The notes below the pieces were generated by a model. It did not search any database. It saw only the letters and a program-made list of their open reading frames with translations, and was not told where the DNA came from. DNA of 64,000 nt from Pseudoalteromonas shioyasakiensis (lineage in GTDB: Bacteria; Pseudomonadota; Gammaproteobacteria; Enterobacterales; Alteromonadaceae): NCBI RefSeq assembly GCF_001550135.1, contig NZ_LRUE01000024.1, positions 62,001 through 126,000 of the forward strand. Direction: 5' to 3'. The translations under genes and the position numbers were made by a program. Shown here in pieces: positions 43,598 through 52,714 of this stretch (its first letter is position 1; each line of letters starts with the position of its first letter).

Positions 43598-46500
43598 ATG
43601 ATCAGTAAAACTTTTATATCTCGCCCAAAATTTGCCTTGGTAATTTCGATTGTTATTACCATTGCGGGTTTAATTTCAATGGCCTTGCTGCCAGTGAATA
43701 TGTATCCGCAAATTACCCCTCCGCAAGTACAAATTAGTGCTAGTTACCCAGGTGCAAGTGCGCAAATTGTAGAAGAGTCGGTGATCCGGCCCATAGAAGA
43801 GCAAGTTAATGGCGTTGAAGATATGATGTACATCGAATCAACATCGTCTAATAATGGCACGGCCAACATAACTGTTTATTTTAAGGTCGGCACAGATACA
43901 GATATTGCCCAAGTTAATGTGCAAAACCGTGTGGCACTTGCTGAAGCAGGCTTACCTGAAGAGGTTAAACGGCAAGGTGTGTCGGTTAAGAAAAAATCGA
44001 GCTCAATGCTACTCGGTATCAACTTGTACTCTAACCAAGAAAATATCGACGCTATTTTCTTAAGCAACTATGCAACCAACTACTTAACCGAGCCTCTTGG
44101 CCGTATAAATGGAGTTGCATCTGCTGAGGTAATGGGTGAACAAACCTATTCAATGCGCTTGTGGTTACGCCCAGATCGAATGGCATCACTGGGTTTAACT
44201 GTGTCAGAGGTTCAAGCAGCGCTACAAGAGCAAAATACTATCGTAGCAGCAGGTAAACTCGGGGCTGCACCCTCTGCACCGAGCCAGCAATTTGAATATT
44301 CGATTCAGGCAAAAGGGCGCTTAAAAACCCCTGAAGAGTTTGGTCAAACTATTATTCGCTCGAGTAAAGATGGTAACTTTGTGCGCCTGCATGATATTGC
44401 CCGAATTGAATTAGGTGCAGCAAGCTACAGCACAACAGCAAAGTTAAACCAGCAAGACACTGCATTTATTGTTATTTATCAGCTAACAGAAGCGAATGCG
44501 ACGCAAGTTGCCAACGATGTAAAAGCACGTATGGCAGAGCTGGCTAAACAGTTACCTGATGGTGTTGAGTACTCAATTCCTTATGACACCACAGAGTTCA
44601 TCAATCGCTCGATTGATGAAGTGGTCGTCACCCTTGTCCAAGCGGTTGGCTTGGTTATTTTAGTGGTATTTTTATTCTTACAAAATTGGCGCGCTACGCT
44701 CATTCCAACGGTGGCTATTCCGGTATCTTTGGTGGGGACTTTCGCGTTTATGATGATGATGGATTACTCCATCAACTTAATCACCTTGTTTGGTTTAGTG
44801 CTTGCAATAGGTATTGTGGTTGATGATGCCATTATCGTTATTGAAAACGTTGAACGAATACTTAAAGAAGAAAAGCTGCCAATTAAAGAAGCGGTTACCA
44901 AAGCGATGGAGCAGGTATCTGGGCCGATAGTGGCAACAACCCTAGTTTTGCTTGCGGTGTTTGTGCCAGTAGGCTTTATGCCGGGAATAACCGGGGAGCT
45001 TTATAAGCAATTTTCGGTGACGATTTCATTTGCAGTACTCATTTCATCTTTAAATGCACTGACATTAAGCCCTGCTTTGTGTGCTTTATTGTTAAGTGAA
45101 AAAGCCATGAAGCCGATTAAATGGCTAGCCCCGTTTGAAAACATCATTACCCGCTCAACCAATGGTTACAGTAAAGTTATTAACTTTATCCTCAAACGTA
45201 CAGCGAGAATGGCACTGTTTGCGGTGGTTATTTTTGCTGCTGCAGGGTGGCTAGTAAAAACAGTGCCTACAGGCTTTGTACCAGCAGAAGACCAAGGCTT
45301 TCTTTTTGTTGATGTGCAATTACCTGATGCCGCAGCAAGCGGCCGTACCCAAGATGTAATGCATAAGTTGGGGGATATTGTTAAAAATGAACCAGCGGCA
45401 ACCGATTTTATTGCGGTTTCTGGTTTTTCATTACTCGGTGGTGCGGGTTCTAATAATGCGCTTGGTATCGTAGTACTTAAAGACTGGGAAGAACGAACTA
45501 GCCCTGAGCTTGGTTTACGAGCGGTACTAACGCGCTTAATGGGTCAGTTCTGGGCTATGCCTGATGCGCAAATCATGGCCTTTAACCCGCCTTCAATACC
45601 TGGACTTGGTACAAGTGCTGGCTTTGAGTTTAGGTTACAAGACAGTGAAGGGCGTGAGCCTGCTGAGCTTGCTCAAGTATTAAATGGTTTGATTTATGAA
45701 GCGAACCAGCGCCCAGAGCTATCAAATGTTTACAGTACATTTAGAGCGAATGTGCCACAGTATTTCCTTGAAATTGACCGTAATAAGGCAAAAGCTCAAG
45801 GGGTCGCGCTTAGCGATATTTTCTTAACCTTGCAGGCGCAACTGGGCTCGTTATACATTAATGACTTCAACCAATTTAGCCGTACTTACCGCGTTATCAT
45901 GCAGGCGGAAAGCCGTTTTCGTCAAAACCCTGCAGACTTACAATACTACTATGTACGTAATGATGAGGGAGCAATGGTGCCGCTCACTACATTGGCTAAA
46001 CTTGAGCCAATTCTGGGCCCAACAAGCTTAACGCACTTTAACTTATACCGCAGTGCAAGCATTAGCGGACAACCTGCGGCGGGGTATGCCAGTGGTGATG
46101 CCATTAAAGCAATGCAAGAGCTGGCCGAGCAATTACCTACAGGCTATGTATATGAGTGGGCAGGGCAGTCTAAGCAAGAGATTGAAGCGGGTAACATGGC
46201 GCCAATCTTGTTTGGCTTAGCGGTGGTATTTGTGTATCTATTCTTGGTTGCGCAATACGAAAGTTGGACAATTCCGTTCTCAGTCATTGCAGCGGTGCCG
46301 CTGGCATTATTTGGTGCCATGCTTGCGCTGTATGTAATTGGCATGGAAAACAACATCTATGCGCAGGTTGGTTTAGTGCTACTGATTGGCCTATCCACCA
46401 AAACCGCTATTTTGATTGTTGAATTTGCTATGGAAGAACGCGCGGCAGGCAAAAGTATTTTTGAAGCGGCTCTTAACGCGGCAAGATTACGTTTTAGAGC

Positions 46501-46711
46501 GGTGTTGATGACGGCACTGTCGTTTGTACTTGGCGTATTACCATTGGTGTTTGCAAGTGGCGCAGGAGCAGGTAGTCGAATATCACTCGGTATTACTGTG
46601 TTATTCGGGATGTTAGCTGCAACCATTTTTGGCACCTTACTTGTTCCTCTATTCTATACACTCGTGCAATCAATGCGCGAAAAAATAAAAGGCACAGCAA
46701 GTGCTGAGTAA
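43598..46711 (+). CDS. RND multidrug efflux pump (HAE1 family, AcrB-like)
   Basis: A 1037-residue inner-membrane proton/drug antiporter. Typical landmarks are the opening FISRPKFALVISIVITIAGL, YPQITPPQVQISASYPGASA, the proton-relay helix LFGLVLAIGIVVDDAIIVIENVER with its paired aspartates, GFVPAEDQGFLFVDVQLPDAA and AQVGLVLLIGLSTKTAILIVEFA. Hydrophobe/amphiphile type is clear; substrates are not. It follows the adaptor gene after 9 nt with AGGAG between, so they form one operon, ended by a terminator. Confidence 0.95.
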   Translation: MISKTFISRPKFALVISIVITIAGLISMALLPVNMYPQITPPQVQISASYPGASAQIVEESVIRPIEEQVNGVEDMMYIESTSSNNGTANITVYFKVGTDTDIAQVNVQNRVALAEAGLPEEVKRQGVSVKKKSSSMLLGINLYSNQENIDAIFLSNYATNYLTEPLGRINGVASAEVMGEQTYSMRLWLRPDRMASLGLTVSEVQAALQEQNTIVAAGKLGAAPSAPSQQFEYSIQAKGRLKTPEEFGQTIIRSSKDGNFVRLHDIARIELGAASYSTTAKLNQQDTAFIVIYQLTEANATQVANDVKARMAELAKQLPDGVEYSIPYDTTEFINRSIDEVVVTLVQAVGLVILVVFLFLQNWRATLIPTVAIPVSLVGTFAFMMMMDYSINLITLFGLVLAIGIVVDDAIIVIENVERILKEEKLPIKEAVTKAMEQVSGPIVATTLVLLAVFVPVGFMPGITGELYKQFSVTISFAVLISSLNALTLSPALCALLLSEKAMKPIKWLAPFENIITRSTNGYSKVINFILKRTARMALFAVVIFAAAGWLVKTVPTGFVPAEDQGFLFVDVQLPDAAASGRTQDVMHKLGDIVKNEPAATDFIAVSGFSLLGGAGSNNALGIVVLKDWEERTSPELGLRAVLTRLMGQFWAMPDAQIMAFNPPSIPGLGTSAGFEFRLQDSEGREPAELAQVLNGLIYEANQRPELSNVYSTFRANVPQYFLEIDRNKAKAQGVALSDIFLTLQAQLGSLYINDFNQFSRTYRVIMQAESRFRQNPADLQYYYVRNDEGAMVPLTTLAKLEPILGPTSLTHFNLYRSASISGQPAAGYASGDAIKAMQELAEQLPTGYVYEWAGQSKQEIEAGNMAPILFGLAVVFVYLFLVAQYESWTIPFSVIAAVPLALFGAMLALYVIGMENNIYAQVGLVLLIGLSTKTAILIVEFAMEERAAGKSIFEAALNAARLRFRAVLMTALSFVLGVLPLVFASGAGAGSRISLGITVLFGMLAATIFGTLLVPLFYTLVQSMREKIKGTASAE

Positions 46712-46730
46712 AATCTGTTATTAATTACAA

Positions 46731-46759
46731 AAAAGTCAGGGCAACCTGGCTTTTTTTTT
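46731..46759 (+). terminator. Intrinsic terminator of the RND operon
   Basis: AAAAGTCAGG (46731-46740) pairs with CCTGGCTTTT (46745-46754, one G-U) around GCAA, followed by a run of T residues. Confidence 0.88.
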
Positions 46760-46829
46760 GGTAAAACTCAAAAGAGGTTTGTTATCATAGCCAGATTCAA
46801 AGCGATACACATGTGCAGAGGTTTAAGGA

Positions 46830-47150
46830 ATGGCTGGTCCACGCTTATACAGTGAAGAAGAAGTAACTCATCAGGCTTATGATATCTTTTTAGAGTTAGC
46901 ACCTGATAATTTAAGCGAGCAAGATATTGCTGATTTTAACGAGCACAGAGAAGAGCTTGGCTTTATTGAAGAAGGTGAGCCTGACGAGCAGTGGCAAGAT
47001 TTTGTTGCACTAGAAATTGAACCTGAGCTGTTTGTACAAGTCTTAGTAGGACTTGAATTCGACAATCAAGATATCTTGTTTGCGAAAATTTTAATTAGCC
47101 GAGACAAAGATGCACCGTTTTGCCACATTCTTTGGAAAGATAGCGAATAA
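46830..47150 (+). CDS. Unrecognised small acidic protein
   Basis: A 106-residue soluble protein, strongly acidic, with no signal or helix. It opens MAGPRLYSEEEVTHQAYDIF and ends DAPFCHILWKDSE. I do not recognise a family, but the reading frame is well separated, the ATG has GAGG 8 nt upstream and codon usage matches its neighbours. It precedes the outer-membrane protein gene by 11 bp, so the two are probably cotranscribed. Confidence 0.65.
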   Translation: MAGPRLYSEEEVTHQAYDIFLELAPDNLSEQDIADFNEHREELGFIEEGEPDEQWQDFVALEIEPELFVQVLVGLEFDNQDILFAKILISRDKDAPFCHILWKDSE

Positions 47151-47161
47151 CTCTCCAGCCG

Positions 47162-48004
47162 ATGTTTGACTCTACTTTTAGTTGTTTTAATTCAATAAAA
47201 CGAATTATTTTGCCCGCCCTGCTAGTTTGCAGTTGGCAGGCTTTTGCTGTTGATCCGTTTGAAGACTTTCATGAGTACGGGCAATTATCAGAAGAAGAAA
47301 TCCATAAAATTCATAAAGGCGAGTTGCTGTACGGAGATATGGAGTTTGGTTTTATGGTAAGCCGCGGCAATACCAACTCAACCAGCTTCAAACTTAAAGG
47401 TAACCTGTACCAAGATTTCGAAAAGTGGCGTAACCAATTTAAGCTCGATACTTTATACAAACGTGACCGTAATGAAGAAACTGGTGATGAAGAAGTCTCT
47501 GCTGACCGTATTTTTGTATCAGGTCAAGGTAACTATAAGCTAAATGTGAAAAATGAGTCATTTTTCATTTATGGTGACTACGAGCGAGATAAGTTTAGTG
47601 GTCTTGAGTTTAAGAGCACCATAGCGACTGGTTACGGTAACCGCATTTACCAAGGCAGCAAGAATAAAGTCGATATCGATGTGGGGCCGGGTTTATACCG
47701 CTCGGTGGCTGATCAAGAGACTGCAACAGAAGAAGATGAAACAAAAACCGGTTACCTGCTTCGTTTAGCGCTGCAGTGGGAGCGTACGGTTTCTGCTCGT
47801 ACTCGCTTTAATCAAGATGTCAGTTATGAACAATCATTGTCAGGGTTAAACTCGCGTTTAAAGTCAGAAACATCCCTGATCAGCAAAATTATGGGTGATG
47901 TATCACTCAAATTTACTTACATGTATCGCTATAACTCAAAACCAGAGGAAGATAAGCTCAAGTACGATTCTGAGCTGAGTGCAACCTTTGTTTATAGCTT
48001 TTAA
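47162..48004 (+). CDS. DUF481-family outer-membrane beta-barrel protein
   Basis: A 280-residue exported protein, signal peptide to about residue 29 (ending QAFA), then DUF481 features: GDMEFGFMVSRGNTNSTSFKLKGNLYQD and repeated amphipathic strands with alternating charge, ending with the aromatic C-terminus TFVYSF. The family (YdiY-like in enteric bacteria) consists of small outer-membrane barrels, some acid- or salt-induced, of unknown substrate. It lies in a three-gene run with the proteins at 46830 and 48019. Confidence 0.85.
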   Translation: MFDSTFSCFNSIKRIILPALLVCSWQAFAVDPFEDFHEYGQLSEEEIHKIHKGELLYGDMEFGFMVSRGNTNSTSFKLKGNLYQDFEKWRNQFKLDTLYKRDRNEETGDEEVSADRIFVSGQGNYKLNVKNESFFIYGDYERDKFSGLEFKSTIATGYGNRIYQGSKNKVDIDVGPGLYRSVADQETATEEDETKTGYLLRLALQWERTVSARTRFNQDVSYEQSLSGLNSRLKSETSLISKIMGDVSLKFTYMYRYNSKPEEDKLKYDSELSATFVYSF

Positions 48005-48018
48005 GAGAATACTTCAGA

Positions 48019-48489
48019 ATGTATCAACATAAACAGTACGCTATTTTTATTTTTGTTATCTTAGGCTGGATTGGCGCCTTCATTGCCTTAGCTTGGAACT
48101 TAATTGGTGCAGATATTCCTCTTATGGTGTTTAGCGCTATCTTAGTGCTGGTGGCCTTTTTGTTTCATGGCTTAACGATTAAGGTGAGCGATAAAACAGT
48201 AAGCTGGGCATTCGGTCCGGGTGTATTTGGTAAAACAGTGACTTTTGATGAGATTGAATCTGTTCGAGCGGTAAGTAATTCATTTCGTCATGGTATTGGT
48301 CTGCGTATCACGCATGATGGCTGGGTTTACAGTGTATCTGGATTTAGTGCTGTCGAATTGGCAATGAAAGACGGTACGCACTATCGCTTAGGGACAAATG
48401 ACCAAGAAGGCTTACTTGCTGCGCTTAGAGAGCATATTGCAGAACCTGTGACAGACGCTTCTGTGGATACAGAAGAAGTAGTCGAATAG
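48019..48489 (+). CDS. Unrecognised membrane protein with a PH-like domain
   Basis: A 156-residue protein with two N-terminal membrane helices (about residues 8-30 and 35-52) and a C-terminal beta-rich domain. GLTIKVSDKTVSWAFGPGVF and VTFDEIESVRAV, with YRLGTNDQEGLLAALREHI, resemble the bacterial PH domains of the YdbS/DUF304 type. Function is unknown; such proteins are often involved in envelope stress. It follows the DUF481 gene by 14 bp and ends at a shared terminator. Confidence 0.7.
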   Translation: MYQHKQYAIFIFVILGWIGAFIALAWNLIGADIPLMVFSAILVLVAFLFHGLTIKVSDKTVSWAFGPGVFGKTVTFDEIESVRAVSNSFRHGIGLRITHDGWVYSVSGFSAVELAMKDGTHYRLGTNDQEGLLAALREHIAEPVTDASVDTEEVVE

Positions 48490-48503
48490 GCACACAGCAG
48501 ATA

Positions 48504-48533
48504 TAAAAAAAGCGCCAATGGCGCTTTTTTTAT
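48504..48533. terminator. Bidirectional terminator
   Basis: AAAAAAAGCGCC (48505-48516) and GGCGCTTTTTTT (48520-48531) form a perfect stem with a 3-nt loop between convergent genes; T-runs exist on both strands. Confidence 0.88.
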
Positions 48534-48542
48534 AGTAATCGT

Positions 48543-49028
48543 TTAGTGGCTGTGACCACAACCACCTTCACCGTGCACATGACCATGTGCTAATTCTTCT
48601 TCAGTTGCATCGCGTACTTCAAGTACTTCAACATCAAAATGAAGGGTAATACCTGAAAGAGGGTGGTTACCATCTACAATAACGTCTTCGTCTTGAATTT
48701 CAATGATCATCACTGATTGGTCGCCAGCGTCTGTCGTAGCGCGGAACTGCATACCAACTTCAATTTCCATACCTTCAAACATTGATTTTGGCACTGCTTG
48801 CATTAGGTCATCGTGACGCTCACCATAGCCTTGCTCTGGTTCAACTGTTACGCTGAATGTGTCGCCCGCTTCTTTACCTAATAGCGCATTTTCGAGGCCT
48901 GGAATTAAGAAACCCGTGCCAACGATAAACACTAGTGGCTCGCCATCGAAAGAGTTGTCGATGGTGTTTTTGTTATTATCCAATACTGAATAATGCATTT
49001 TTACCACTTTGTTTGCTGCTACGATCAT
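48543..49028 (-). CDS. slyD: FKBP-type peptidyl-prolyl isomerase SlyD
   Basis: A 161-residue proline isomerase, chaperone and metallochaperone. The FKBP active-site fold (FIVGTGFLIPGLENALLGKEAG, then FSVTVEPEQGYGERHDD) is followed by the IF chaperone domain and a metal-binding tail GHVHGEGGCGHSH. The tail is shorter than in enteric bacteria but keeps histidines and a cysteine, consistent with nickel handling. I take the ATG at 49028, since the earlier ATG leaves no room for the AGGA ribosome site. It follows ygfZ by a few bases on the same strand. Confidence 0.93.
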   Translation of the reverse strand: MIVAANKVVKMHYSVLDNNKNTIDNSFDGEPLVFIVGTGFLIPGLENALLGKEAGDTFSVTVEPEQGYGERHDDLMQAVPKSMFEGMEIEVGMQFRATTDAGDQSVMIIEIQDEDVIVDGNHPLSGITLHFDVEVLEVRDATEEELAHGHVHGEGGCGHSH

Positions 49029-49040
49029 AGTCATTCCTAT

Positions 49041-49952
49041 TTATTCATCTTCGAGAGAGTAAGGCAGAGCTTGAATAGATAACTCTACCTGAGTGAGGTG
49101 TTTTGCTCGCAAAATTTGGCCTGCTTCATTGTCGTTAGGAAGCACAACCAGACCCATTAAGGTTTGCGTTTTTTGATTATAACTTTGGCTAATAAGCTTG
49201 CCAGCACGGCGCCAGTTTTCGCCCATTTGTGTTTCGAGTTCAAGCTCGTCAAGTAAGCCTTCAGCTTTGCCCGAAACTATATACATAGCACGTTTATTTT
49301 TGCCTAGGTATTTCATACGAGCGACGGTTTCTTGCCCTGTGTAGCAGCCTTTTCTGAAACTGATACCACCAAGCGCTTGCAAGTTAACCATTTGCGGTAC
49401 GTATTCGCCAATAGCGTCGCTGTTTAATGACGGCTCGCCTGCGGCAATAGCTGCCTGTTGCCATAACGCGTCATCATCAAGAGCTGTAGCGTTATCAGGC
49501 AAACTAAACTCATCATTTACCATAAGTAATACGCGGTTATCAGCAAGCTTTAACGCTTTACCGCCTGCAAAATCGACTGCGCTGTGCTCGTCGTCAAATT
49601 TAATTGCTAAGGCGTCTAAAGTCGCTGTTAGGTCATCGCCTAATAAGCCAATTAGCTGATTTTCGCATTGCTGAATTTCTACTTGCGAAAATACCGCATA
49701 TTTTTTTAACTCGACTAGTGATTGCTCAACTTCAGGTTTTGAACCTGCAAGGTAATAGCTATCAAGATATGAAAACAATCTAAACACACCCCAAAGCTTG
49801 CCTTTGGCATTACAGTGACCAGCCCATAGGAAGTTATCATTATTTAGTTTGTTGATATCTTGAGTAATTTGTCCGTGAAGGTAAGACAACTTATCTTTGC
49901 CAGTTAGGCTGATAAGTGAATGAGATAAAGGACATGCGTAAACAGTCGACAT
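49041..49952 (-). CDS. ygfZ: tRNA-modifying protein YgfZ (folate-binding)
   Basis: A 303-residue folate-binding protein of the YgfZ/GcvT-like family that helps maintain iron-sulfur enzymes, including the tRNA thiolase MiaB. The diagnostic segment FRKGCYTGQETVARM contains the conserved Cys of the KGCYxGQE motif. Position matches the usual neighbourhood, divergent from sdhE across a 120-bp promoter region. It may share a transcript with slyD downstream. Confidence 0.94.
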   Translation of the reverse strand: MSTVYACPLSHSLISLTGKDKLSYLHGQITQDINKLNNDNFLWAGHCNAKGKLWGVFRLFSYLDSYYLAGSKPEVEQSLVELKKYAVFSQVEIQQCENQLIGLLGDDLTATLDALAIKFDDEHSAVDFAGGKALKLADNRVLLMVNDEFSLPDNATALDDDALWQQAAIAAGEPSLNSDAIGEYVPQMVNLQALGGISFRKGCYTGQETVARMKYLGKNKRAMYIVSGKAEGLLDELELETQMGENWRRAGKLISQSYNQKTQTLMGLVVLPNDNEAGQILRAKHLTQVELSIQALPYSLEDE

Positions 49953-50072
49953 AAAAACCTTCTTTACGATATGAATGAGCGCTAATGATAACTTAGTTAG
50001 GGTAGCAATTTAAATAGCTGTTTATTCGATAGCAATTTGGTAAACTGCAGACAAATAAGTACGAGGTTTAAA

Positions 50073-50324
50073 ATGACTGAAATTCACAGTAAAGAACGTA
50101 TTCGTTGGGCATGCCGTCGCGGTATGTTAGAACTAGATGTTTTATTTATGCCATTCGTTGAAGAAGCGTTTGACTCACTATCAAAAGAACAGCAAGCCGT
50201 TTTTCAACGCTTACTTGAGTGCGATGATCCTGATTTATTCGCCTGGTTCATGGGTCATGAAGAGTGTAAAGACCCAGAGCTTAACGGTATGGTCGCGTTA
50301 ATTTTAGACCGAGTTCGTGTATAG
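50073..50324 (+). CDS. sdhE: Succinate dehydrogenase flavinylation factor SdhE
   Basis: An 83-residue protein of the SdhE/YgfY family that promotes covalent FAD attachment to succinate dehydrogenase. The RGMLELD signature is intact (WACRRGMLELDVLFMPFVEE) and the length is typical. The ATG at 50073 has GAGG 6 nt upstream; an in-frame extension of 12 codons before it is less supported. It overlaps ygfX by 8 bases (GTGTATAG). A complete intrinsic terminator lies 25 bp after its stop, inside ygfX. Confidence 0.94.
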   Translation: MTEIHSKERIRWACRRGMLELDVLFMPFVEEAFDSLSKEQQAVFQRLLECDDPDLFAWFMGHEECKDPELNGMVALILDRVRV

Positions 50325-50724
50325 ATTTACCGTTACAAATAACACCCCAGACCACAAACCCTTTGTGGTCTTTTTTTGCTTAACAGCCATCACTTTATGC
50401 TTTGTTTACCAGCATGTTTTCGCTCAACTTTTGGCTTGTTTAGCGTGCTTTTTCTTAGCCATTCTTAGTTTTAAAAAAGTCCAGCAAGCACAGCCTGAAA
50501 AGGGTTTTATAATTTTAGAGCAAGCAGAGCTCAGGTTTGTTAACGACAAACTTAAAATTCAAGGCCAGATAACTGCTAAAAGTTATGTGTTTGCTAATTT
50601 TGTAGTGCTGAGGTTGGCTGGGTTTTATCAATCACACTGGCTGATTGTAAGTTCAGCCAGTGTTGATGAAGAAAGTTTCTCGCGTTTAAAGCGTGCGATT
50701 ATTGCAGTGCAGCGACCGACTTAG
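50317..50724 (+). CDS. ygfX: YgfX (CptA-like) inner-membrane protein
   Basis: A 135-residue membrane protein of the YgfX family, adjacent to sdhE as in Escherichia coli; described there as a toxin-like inhibitor of cell division or a cofactor of succinate-dehydrogenase maturation. Two helices lie near residues 19-50 and the C-terminal part is soluble. It starts GTG within the sdhE stop, so translation is coupled. Codons 11-21 ([11 protein letters not shown]) coincide with a perfect terminator hairpin and its T-run, which should reduce transcription into the rest of the gene. The last 26 bases overlap the convergent nadB. Confidence 0.8.
   Translation: MYRFTVTNNTPDHKPFVVFFCLTAITLCFVYQHVFAQLLACLACFFLAILSFKKVQQAQPEKGFIILEQAELRFVNDKLKIQGQITAKSYVFANFVVLRLAGFYQSHWLIVSSASVDEESFSRLKRAIIAVQRPT
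50349..50377 (+). terminator. Perfect intrinsic terminator inside the 5' end of ygfX
   Basis: AGACCACAAA (50349-50358) pairs with TTTGTGGTCT (50362-50371) around CCC, and T residues continue to 50377. It is as strong as any terminator in the window yet lies within ygfX, 25 bp after the sdhE stop. It probably limits ygfX expression relative to sdhE. Confidence 0.8.
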
Positions 50725-52321
50725 GCGTTAAAATTGTCGGCGTTGGATTTTCGTTTTGCTCTGGGTAATCAATCGTGTAATGAAGACCACGACTTTCTTT
50801 ACGCTCAAGGGCGCTGCGAATAATCAGCTCTGCAACTTGTACTAGGTTTCGAAGTTCTAATAAGTTATTTGTCACCCTAAAGTTCGCGTAATAGTCGTGA
50901 ATCTCTTGCTGCAGTAATTCAACGCGGTGAAGCGCACGTTCTAAACGTTTTGTTGAGCGTACAATGCCCACGTAATCCCACATAAATAACCTTAGTTCAT
51001 GCCAGTTGTGGGTAATAACGATTTCTTCGTCTGAGTTAGATACGCGACTTTCATCCCAAAGTGGTAAGGCTTCAAGGGCAGGGCTTGCATCGATTTTGCT
51101 CAGAATATCTTTCGCGGCAGCATGGGCAAACACGATACATTCGAGTAGCGAGTTACTCGCCATACGGTTAGCACCGTGTAAGCCTGTGTAAGCCACTTCG
51201 CCAACCGCATAAAGATTGTCTAAATCTGTACGGCCGTTAAAGTCAGTCATAACACCGCCACAGGTATAGTGCGCAGCCGGCACCACAGGAATGGCTTCTT
51301 TCGTAATGTCGAGGCCAACACTTAAGCATTTTGCGTAGATAGTTGGGAAGTGCTCAATGATAAAATCTTTATCTTTGTGACTAATATCAAGGTACACACA
51401 GTTCGCACCAAGGCGTTTCATTTCAAAATCGATAGCACGAGCAACAATATCGCGAGGGGCAAGTTCTTCGCGCTCATCAAAGTCTTTCATAAAGCGAGTG
51501 CCATCAGGGCGTTTTAAATAAGCACCTTCACCGCGCATTGCTTCGGTGATCAAAAAGTTTTGCAGCTCTGGGTGGTACAAACTTGTTGGGTGGAATTGGT
51601 TAAACTCCATATTGGCAACACGGCACCCTGCACGCCATGCCATTGCTATACCATCACCACTCGATACATCAGGGTTAGAAGTATATAAGTACACTTTACT
51701 TGCGCCGCCTGTTGCCAGTGATACGAACTTAGCTGCGATAGTTTCAACTTTTTTATCAACACAATTCCAGACGTATAAGCCGTGAACATGCTTGCCTTTT
51801 TTGGCTAAGCTTTTATCTGTGATTAAATCAATGGCATTGTAGTTTTCTAACAGAGTGATGTTAGGGTGTGCTTGTACTTGGCTAATTAAGGTGGTTTGCA
51901 CTGCTCGGCCAGTTGCATCGGCAGCATGTAAAATACGGCGGTGACTATGACCACCTTCGCGAGTTAAATGAAAACGCTCTTTACCTTTTGAATCGAACTC
52001 CATATCAAAAGGTACGCCTTGCTCAATCAGCCACTTTAAACATTTTTTTGCATTGCTCGCTGTGTAGTGAACCGCATCACGGTCACATAATCCGCCACCT
52101 GCATCGAGGGTATCTTCAACATGAGATTCAATGCTGTCATTCTTTTTATCAAATACTGCTGCAATACCGCCTTGAGCATATAAGGTAGAGCCTTCTGTTA
52201 ATGCGCCTTTACTAAGTACCGTCACCTTACAGTGATTAGCAAGCGATAAAGCAAGAGAAAGGCCAGCGGCGCCGCTGCCAATGATAGCGACATCAGTAAT
52301 GTGATGTTTATTTTGGTTCAT
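50699..52321 (-). CDS. nadB: L-aspartate oxidase
   Basis: FAD enzyme for the first step of de novo NAD synthesis, oxidising aspartate to iminoaspartate. The 540-residue chain opens with the FAD-binding fold [17 protein letters not shown], has the succinate-dehydrogenase-type substrate region [19 protein letters not shown], and later [12 protein letters not shown] and [14 protein letters not shown]. It is convergent with sdhE-ygfX, overlapping ygfX by 26 bases, and divergent from rpoE, the common gammaproteobacterial arrangement. Confidence 0.96.
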   Translation of the reverse strand: MNQNKHHITDVAIIGSGAAGLSLALSLANHCKVTVLSKGALTEGSTLYAQGGIAAVFDKKNDSIESHVEDTLDAGGGLCDRDAVHYTASNAKKCLKWLIEQGVPFDMEFDSKGKERFHLTREGGHSHRRILHAADATGRAVQTTLISQVQAHPNITLLENYNAIDLITDKSLAKKGKHVHGLYVWNCVDKKVETIAAKFVSLATGGASKVYLYTSNPDVSSGDGIAMAWRAGCRVANMEFNQFHPTSLYHPELQNFLITEAMRGEGAYLKRPDGTRFMKDFDEREELAPRDIVARAIDFEMKRLGANCVYLDISHKDKDFIIEHFPTIYAKCLSVGLDITKEAIPVVPAAHYTCGGVMTDFNGRTDLDNLYAVGEVAYTGLHGANRMASNSLLECIVFAHAAAKDILSKIDASPALEALPLWDESRVSNSDEEIVITHNWHELRLFMWDYVGIVRSTKRLERALHRVELLQQEIHDYYANFRVTNNLLELRNLVQVAELIIRSALERKESRGLHYTIDYPEQNENPTPTILTPKSVAALQ

Positions 52322-52389
52322 GTCTGTGGTCTTTGCGGTTACAATGCTCGGCTAGTAGTGCCAAAAGTTTGAGCAAATAAATTTTTATG

Positions 52390-52409
52390 TGGTATACGTA
52401 TATGTACCA
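52390..52409. promoter_or_regulatory. Inverted repeat upstream of nadB
   Basis: TGGTA and TACCA flank a TATACGTATA core, about 70 bp ahead of nadB on its strand. The position suits an operator, but the pattern does not match a NAD regulator I can name. Confidence 0.3.
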
Positions 52410-52445
52410 TATTTGCTTTAACACTATTAGTCATTTTAAAACGTT

Positions 52446-52573
52446 ATACCAATCTTATTAGTTTTATCGTCACATAAACAGTTTATTGTTAGCTGTTTTA
52501 AATTGTGAATTTAATTTAGATAACCGTTGATTTTTAAGCAGTTATTGAGGTTGTCGTGTAATAAGATTGGTAT
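52446..52573. repeat. 128-bp element with perfect 15-bp inverted ends (ATACCAATCTTATTA)
   Basis: The left 15 bp (52446-52460) and the right 15 bp (52559-52573) are exact reverse complements. Inside is a smaller AAACAG/CTGTTT arm. No ORF lies within. End sequence and size resemble a miniature inverted-repeat element related to the repeats at 10422 and 15632. It fills much of the gap between nadB and the rpoE promoter. Confidence 0.75.
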
Positions 52574-52619
52574 GACTCAATTTATTTGCGTGCTATTTTA
52601 TAAAAAAATCATTTTAAAC

Positions 52620-52648
52620 TGAACTTTTATATTCATGGTGCAGTCAGA
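52620..52648 (+). promoter_or_regulatory. Sigma-E-type promoter of rpoE
   Basis: TGAACTT at 52620-52626 and TCAGA at 52644-52648, spaced by 17 bp, resemble the extracytoplasmic sigma consensus (GGAACTT ... TCAAA/TCTGA). This is the autoregulated rpoE promoter expected in gammaproteobacteria. Confidence 0.6.
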
Positions 52649-52714
52649 GTTTGTGTAAACAATGGCGAGTATATGAATAGCAAGCAAGAATCAAACAGAG
52701 GAGTACCGGCTCGA

